From Pseudomonas sp. (GTDB taxonomy: Bacteria; Pseudomonadota; Gammaproteobacteria; Pseudomonadales; Pseudomonadaceae): a stretch of DNA of 7,446 bases. Both the position numbers and the translations under genes were made by a program. The DNA is taken from contig DPSI01000042.1 in NCBI GenBank assembly GCA_003527165.1, positions 1 through 7,446 of the forward strand. The letters are read 5' to 3'. The notes under the pieces are model-generated. The model was not told the origin of the DNA and made no database searches. It was given only the letters and a program-made list of their open reading frames with translations. Of this stretch, positions 4,827-7,446 are shown piece after piece; within the stretch, counting starts at the first letter, position 1, and each line of letters opens with the position of its first letter.

Positions 4827-6179
4827 TCAACCGGCCCGAGCCGGCAAGGTCACGTCCAGCTCGGTGCCGCTGGTTGCCGAGAGCAGACTGAAACGCCCAC
4901 CGAAGTGCTCCACCCGTTCACGGATGTTGCGCAGGCCGATGCCGCCGCCCTTGATGCTGTCGAGCCGGCGCGGATTGAAGCCGACGCCATCATCCCGAAC
5001 CCGCAGGCGCACCGATGCGGCGTCACCGTCCAGACTGATGTGAACAGACTGCGCCGCGGCGTGCCGTTCGATATTGGTCAGCGCCTCCTGCAATACCCTG
5101 AACAACGCGACGGCCACCGAATCATCAGGAGCGCCATCGCCGAGGCTATTGCTGTAGAGCATCTTCAGCCCGCTACGCTGCTCGAACTCAGCCACAAGCT
5201 GGCCAATCGCCGCCGATAGGCCCAGCGTATCCAGCAGCGAAGGATGCAGATCGTGGGAGATTCGCCGCACCTCGCCAATCGCTCCGGCCAGACGCTCGAC
5301 GCCGGCATCCAGCGTTTCCAGCGCCTTGGGATTGCCGCCGGCGAGCTCATGACTGGCCAGTTCGAACTGGAACTTGATCGACACCAGCAGCTGGCTGATG
5401 CCGTCATGCAGTTCACGAGACACGCGCGAGCGCTCCTCTTCCTGCAGGCTGACGATGCGCTGGGTCAGCACCTGCAGCTTGCGATCCGCCAGTCGACGCT
5501 CGCTGACATTCAGCGTCAGGCCGCTGGCGAAGACCAGTAGCACCGCGACCAGCGCAACACCGGCGATCGCCAGCATGGTGGTGTGGATACCGCTGGAGAC
5601 CTCTTCGCGTACTTTCAGGATCGCCTGGTCGACGTCCTCGAGATAGAGCCCGGTGCCGAGCATCCAGCCCCAGCGGTCGAGCATCACCACATAGGCGAGC
5701 TTCGCCGCGAACTGCCCGGTCGAGGGTTTCTGCCAGGCATAGCGCTGAAAACCTTCGCCGCTTTTTGCGCTGTGTATCAGCGCCTGGATCACCGGCAGGC
5801 CGTTCGGATCGGTCATGTTCCACAAGTTCTGCCCCACCAGCTCGCGCTGGCGCGGATGCATCAGGTTGCGCCCGCTTTGGTCGTAGACGAAAAAGTAGCC
5901 ATCGCTGCCAAAGCTGAACCGGCTCAGCGCCGCGAGCACCTTCTGCTTGGTCTCGTCGTCATCCCGGCCGCTGTCGTAAAGCGGCGCGATAATGCTAGTG
6001 GCCATCTCTACGTAATTTTTCAGCTCAGCTTGCTTGCTCGCCAGAATGCTGGCCTCGATCAGCTGCGCCTGCTGCTCGCCCAGCCGTTGATTCTGAACAA
6101 AGACCAGCGCGCAAACGACCGCCACGGCCAGCAGCAATGGCAGAATGCTGAGCGCGGCGATCTTATGTTTGAGCTGCAT
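4827..6179 (-). CDS. sCache-domain HisKA_3 sensor histidine kinase
   Basis: A 450-residue inner-membrane sensor kinase. TM1 (about 7-29) is followed by a periplasmic sensor (about 32-198) with single-Cache (sCache_2) hallmarks: GYFFVYDQSGRNLMHP (94-109) and WGWMLGTGLYLEDVD (170-184). TM2 (about 201-223) leads through a short helical stretch, with no recognisable HAMP domain, to a HisKA_3 dimerisation domain. There RELHDGISQ (255-263) supplies phospho-His258 and the HDxxxQ pattern that supports both kinase and phosphatase activity in the NarX/DesK-type family. The HATPase domain has the N-box EALTNIERH (365-373), DDGVGF (396-401) and the glycine-rich GGGIGLRNIRERV (411-423). Other sCache_2 sensors often bind small carboxylates (C2-C3 acids); the ligand here is unknown. 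ATG 6179 has GGAGAGG just upstream and begins directly before TM1. An in-frame ATG at 6308 would read through the glyA terminator and is rejected. Confidence 0.95.
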   Translation of the reverse strand: MQLKHKIAALSILPLLLAVAVVCALVFVQNQRLGEQQAQLIEASILASKQAELKNYVEMATSIIAPLYDSGRDDDETKQKVLAALSRFSFGSDGYFFVYDQSGRNLMHPRQRELVGQNLWNMTDPNGLPVIQALIHSAKSGEGFQRYAWQKPSTGQFAAKLAYVVMLDRWGWMLGTGLYLEDVDQAILKVREEVSSGIHTTMLAIAGVALVAVLLVFASGLTLNVSERRLADRKLQVLTQRIVSLQEEERSRVSRELHDGISQLLVSIKFQFELASHELAGGNPKALETLDAGVERLAGAIGEVRRISHDLHPSLLDTLGLSAAIGQLVAEFEQRSGLKMLYSNSLGDGAPDDSVAVALFRVLQEALTNIERHAAAQSVHISLDGDAASVRLRVRDDGVGFNPRRLDSIKGGGIGLRNIRERVEHFGGRFSLLSATSGTELDVTLPARAG

Positions 6180-6183
6180 CGAG

Positions 6184-6190
6184 CCTCTCC
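6184..6190 (-). promoter_or_regulatory. histidine kinase ribosome binding site deciding the start
   Basis: GGAGAGG on the minus strand, 4-7 nt before ATG 6179 depending on which purine core is used. It fixes the kinase start at MQLKHKIAAL, placing TM1 at the N-terminus. The 110 bp between here and the glyA terminator must hold the operon promoter, but I could not identify a convincing one. Confidence 0.7.
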
Positions 6191-6230
6191 GGATAGCACG
6201 CCCCTCTGGCGGAACGTTGCCGAAAACTAA

Positions 6231-6254
6231 CCCAGGCGGTGAGCCGCGCCCAGG
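6231..6254. repeat. CCCAGG direct repeat upstream of the kinase operon
   Basis: CCCAGG occurs at 6231-6236 and 6249-6254, 18 bp from start to start, with a small GCGG/CCGC inverted repeat between them. It sits about 55-75 bp upstream of the kinase ATG. Such spacing could suit a dimeric regulator, but six-base repeats in GC-rich DNA can arise by chance. Confidence 0.2.
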
Positions 6255-6299
6255 ATTTACCGTCCCTTTCCTGACCGCAGGCCACCCGACCCCGCTGTG

Positions 6300-6331
6300 C
6301 AAAAACAAAAAAGCCCGGCAATGGCCGGGCT
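6300..6331 (-). terminator. rho-independent terminator of glyA
   Basis: Read on the minus strand, AGCCCGGC and GCCGGGCT form a perfect 8-bp stem (arms at 6324-6331 and 6312-6319) with a 4-nt loop, followed by TTTTTTGTTTTTG. It lies 19 nt after the glyA stop codon. This is a textbook intrinsic terminator and separates glyA transcription from the downstream kinase operon. Confidence 0.95.
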
Positions 6332-6350
6332 CTCGCTGCTGCGATGATTA

Positions 6351-7446
6351 TTACTTACCGTAGACCGGGAACTTGGCGCAGACGGCCTCGACCTTGCCAC
6401 GCACGGCGTCTATCACCGACTCGTCACCCATCTTGTCGAGGATGTCGCAGATCCAGCCGGCCAGTTCACGGCACTCGGCTTCACCGAAGCCACGAGTCGT
6501 GACGGCCGGGGTACCGATGCGCAGACCTGAAGTGACGAAGGGCGAGCGCGGATCGTTCGGCACGCTGTTCTTGTTCACGGTGATATGAGCGCGACCCAGG
6601 GCGGCGTCGGCATCCTTACCGGTGATGTCCTGCTTGATCAGGCTGAGCAGGAACAGATGGTTCTGAGTGCCGCCGGAAACCACATCGAAGCCACGCTGGA
6701 CGAACACTTCGGCCATTGCCTGGGCATTGTTCACCACCTGCTGCTGATAAACCTTGAACTCAGGCTGCAGCGCTTCCTTGAAGCACACCGCCTTGGCCGC
6801 GATGACATGCTCCAGCGGGCCGCCTTGGGCGCCCGGGAATACGGCAGAGTTCAGCTTCTTCTCGATGTCGGCATTGGCACGCGCCAGGATCAGGCCGCCG
6901 CGCGGACCGCGAAGGGTCTTGTGGGTGGTGGTGGTGACCACGTCGGCGAAAGGCACCGGGTTCGGGTACACGCCTGCGGCGACCAGACCGGCCACGTGGG
7001 CCATGTCGACGAACAGGTAGGCACCGACCTTGTCGGCGATGGCGCGGAAGCGGGGGAAATCCAGGGTTTTCGAGTAGGCCGAGAAGCCGGCCACGATCAT
7101 CTTCGGCTGGCACTCGACAGCCAGACGCTCCACCTCGTCGTAGTCGATCAGGCCGGTGTCGGTGTCGATGCCGTATTGCACGGCGTTATACAGCTTGCCG
7201 GACGAGCTGACCTTGGCACCGTGGGTCAGGTGCCCGCCATGGGCCAGGCTCATGCCGAGAATGGTGTCGCCCGGCTGCAGCAGCGCCAGATAAACCGCCG
7301 AGTTGGCGGACGAGCCGGAATGCGGCTGGACGTTGGCGTAGTCGGCGCCGAACAACGCCTTGGCACGTGCGATGGCCAGCGCCTCGACCTTATCGACGTG
7401 CTCGCAACCGCCGTAGTAACGCTTGCCCGGATAGCCTTCGGCGTAT
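6351..7446 (-). CDS. glyA: serine hydroxymethyltransferase, 5' end outside window
   Basis: Cytosolic PLP enzyme that interconverts serine plus tetrahydrofolate with glycine plus 5,10-methylene-tetrahydrofolate, the main source of one-carbon units. 364 codons are visible, about 54 N-terminal residues short of the usual 417-418. The first complete codon begins [13 protein letters not shown], carrying the conserved active-site tyrosines. Later come SGSSAN (near the PLP phosphate site), the strand with [11 protein letters not shown], and the PLP-lysine motif [15 protein letters not shown] (Lys at visible residue 176). C-terminal blocks such as [12 protein letters not shown] and [15 protein letters not shown] are also intact. 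The reading frame is open to the right edge, so the apparent start at 7355 (TTG) is not the real one. It ends with TAA at 6351-6353 and is followed by a strong terminator. Pseudomonads often carry several glyA paralogues; resemblance and synteny suggest the one beside the mapZ-radA region (PA4602 type). Confidence 0.97.
   Translation of the reverse strand, partial: YAEGYPGKRYYGGCEHVDKVEALAIARAKALFGADYANVQPHSGSSANSAVYLALLQPGDTILGMSLAHGGHLTHGAKVSSSGKLYNAVQYGIDTDTGLIDYDEVERLAVECQPKMIVAGFSAYSKTLDFPRFRAIADKVGAYLFVDMAHVAGLVAAGVYPNPVPFADVVTTTTHKTLRGPRGGLILARANADIEKKLNSAVFPGAQGGPLEHVIAAKAVCFKEALQPEFKVYQQQVVNNAQAMAEVFVQRGFDVVSGGTQNHLFLLSLIKQDITGKDADAALGRAHITVNKNSVPNDPRSPFVTSGLRIGTPAVTTRGFGEAECRELAGWICDILDKMGDESVIDAVRGKVEAVCAKFPVYGK

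Noticed and set aside
5583..6230. Plus-strand frame (215 aa) opposite the histidine kinase
   Set aside because: Antisense to the kinase sensor domain, with no family resemblance and no convincing ribosome site noted.
6180..6308. N-terminal extension of the histidine kinase to the ATG at 6308
   Set aside because: It would start within the glyA terminator T-run and add 43 residues without a domain before TM1. ATG 6179 has a strong ribosome site.
1..7446. Search for a defence system, CRISPR array, transposon, tRNA or phage attachment site
   Set aside because: No array of spaced direct repeats, transposase, integrase, tRNA-like fold or terminal inverted repeats was seen. All sizeable genes belong to ordinary chromosomal families.

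Overview
This is a conserved chromosomal segment from a high-GC gammaproteobacterium, almost certainly a Pseudomonas-type organism (Pseudomonas/Stutzerimonas). The evidence is protein-level resemblance to Pseudomonas GlyA, RadA, MscL and the single-domain PilZ protein MapZ. The order mscL - small YdcH-like protein - CopD-like membrane protein - radA - mapZ - (further genes) - glyA also matches what I recall of the P. aeruginosa PA4602-PA4614 neighbourhood. Species cannot be fixed from the window.

Layout from left to right. Positions 138-548 (minus) encode the mechanosensitive channel MscL, with a divergent leader of about 210 bp. Positions 759-1028 (plus) encode a small YdcH/DUF465-type protein with an unusual Cys-Gly tail. 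A convergent intergenic spacer (1029-1163) holds a perfect GC-rich hairpin and a degenerate REP-like palindromic element. Positions 1164-1598 (minus) encode a CopD-domain membrane protein, divergent from radA (1714-3075, plus), which is complete. radA converges on mapZ (3156-3524, minus), a PilZ c-di-GMP receptor. Upstream of mapZ on the same strand is an isoprenylcysteine-methyltransferase-like membrane protein (3587-4048). Next comes a two-component pair: a NarL/LuxR-type response regulator (4155-4793) and its sCache-HisKA_3 histidine kinase (4827-6179), transcribed kinase first. A textbook intrinsic terminator (6300-6331) ends glyA, whose 3' part (6351-7446, minus) runs off the right edge.

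How the genes work together: most are independent housekeeping functions (one-carbon metabolism, recombination/repair, osmotic safety valve). The clear functional unit is the kinase/regulator operon. It has an extracytoplasmic Cache sensor, a kinase with the HDxxxQ kinase/phosphatase motif, and a regulator with an HTH. Its signal and targets are not visible here. MapZ links the locus to c-di-GMP control of chemotaxis in relatives, but its partner CheR is not in the window. I see no mobile element, CRISPR array, defence island or novel multigene system. The points worth a second look are modest: the Cys-rich tail, the orphan-signal two-component system, and several intergenic palindromes. No gap between genes exceeds about 300 bases.
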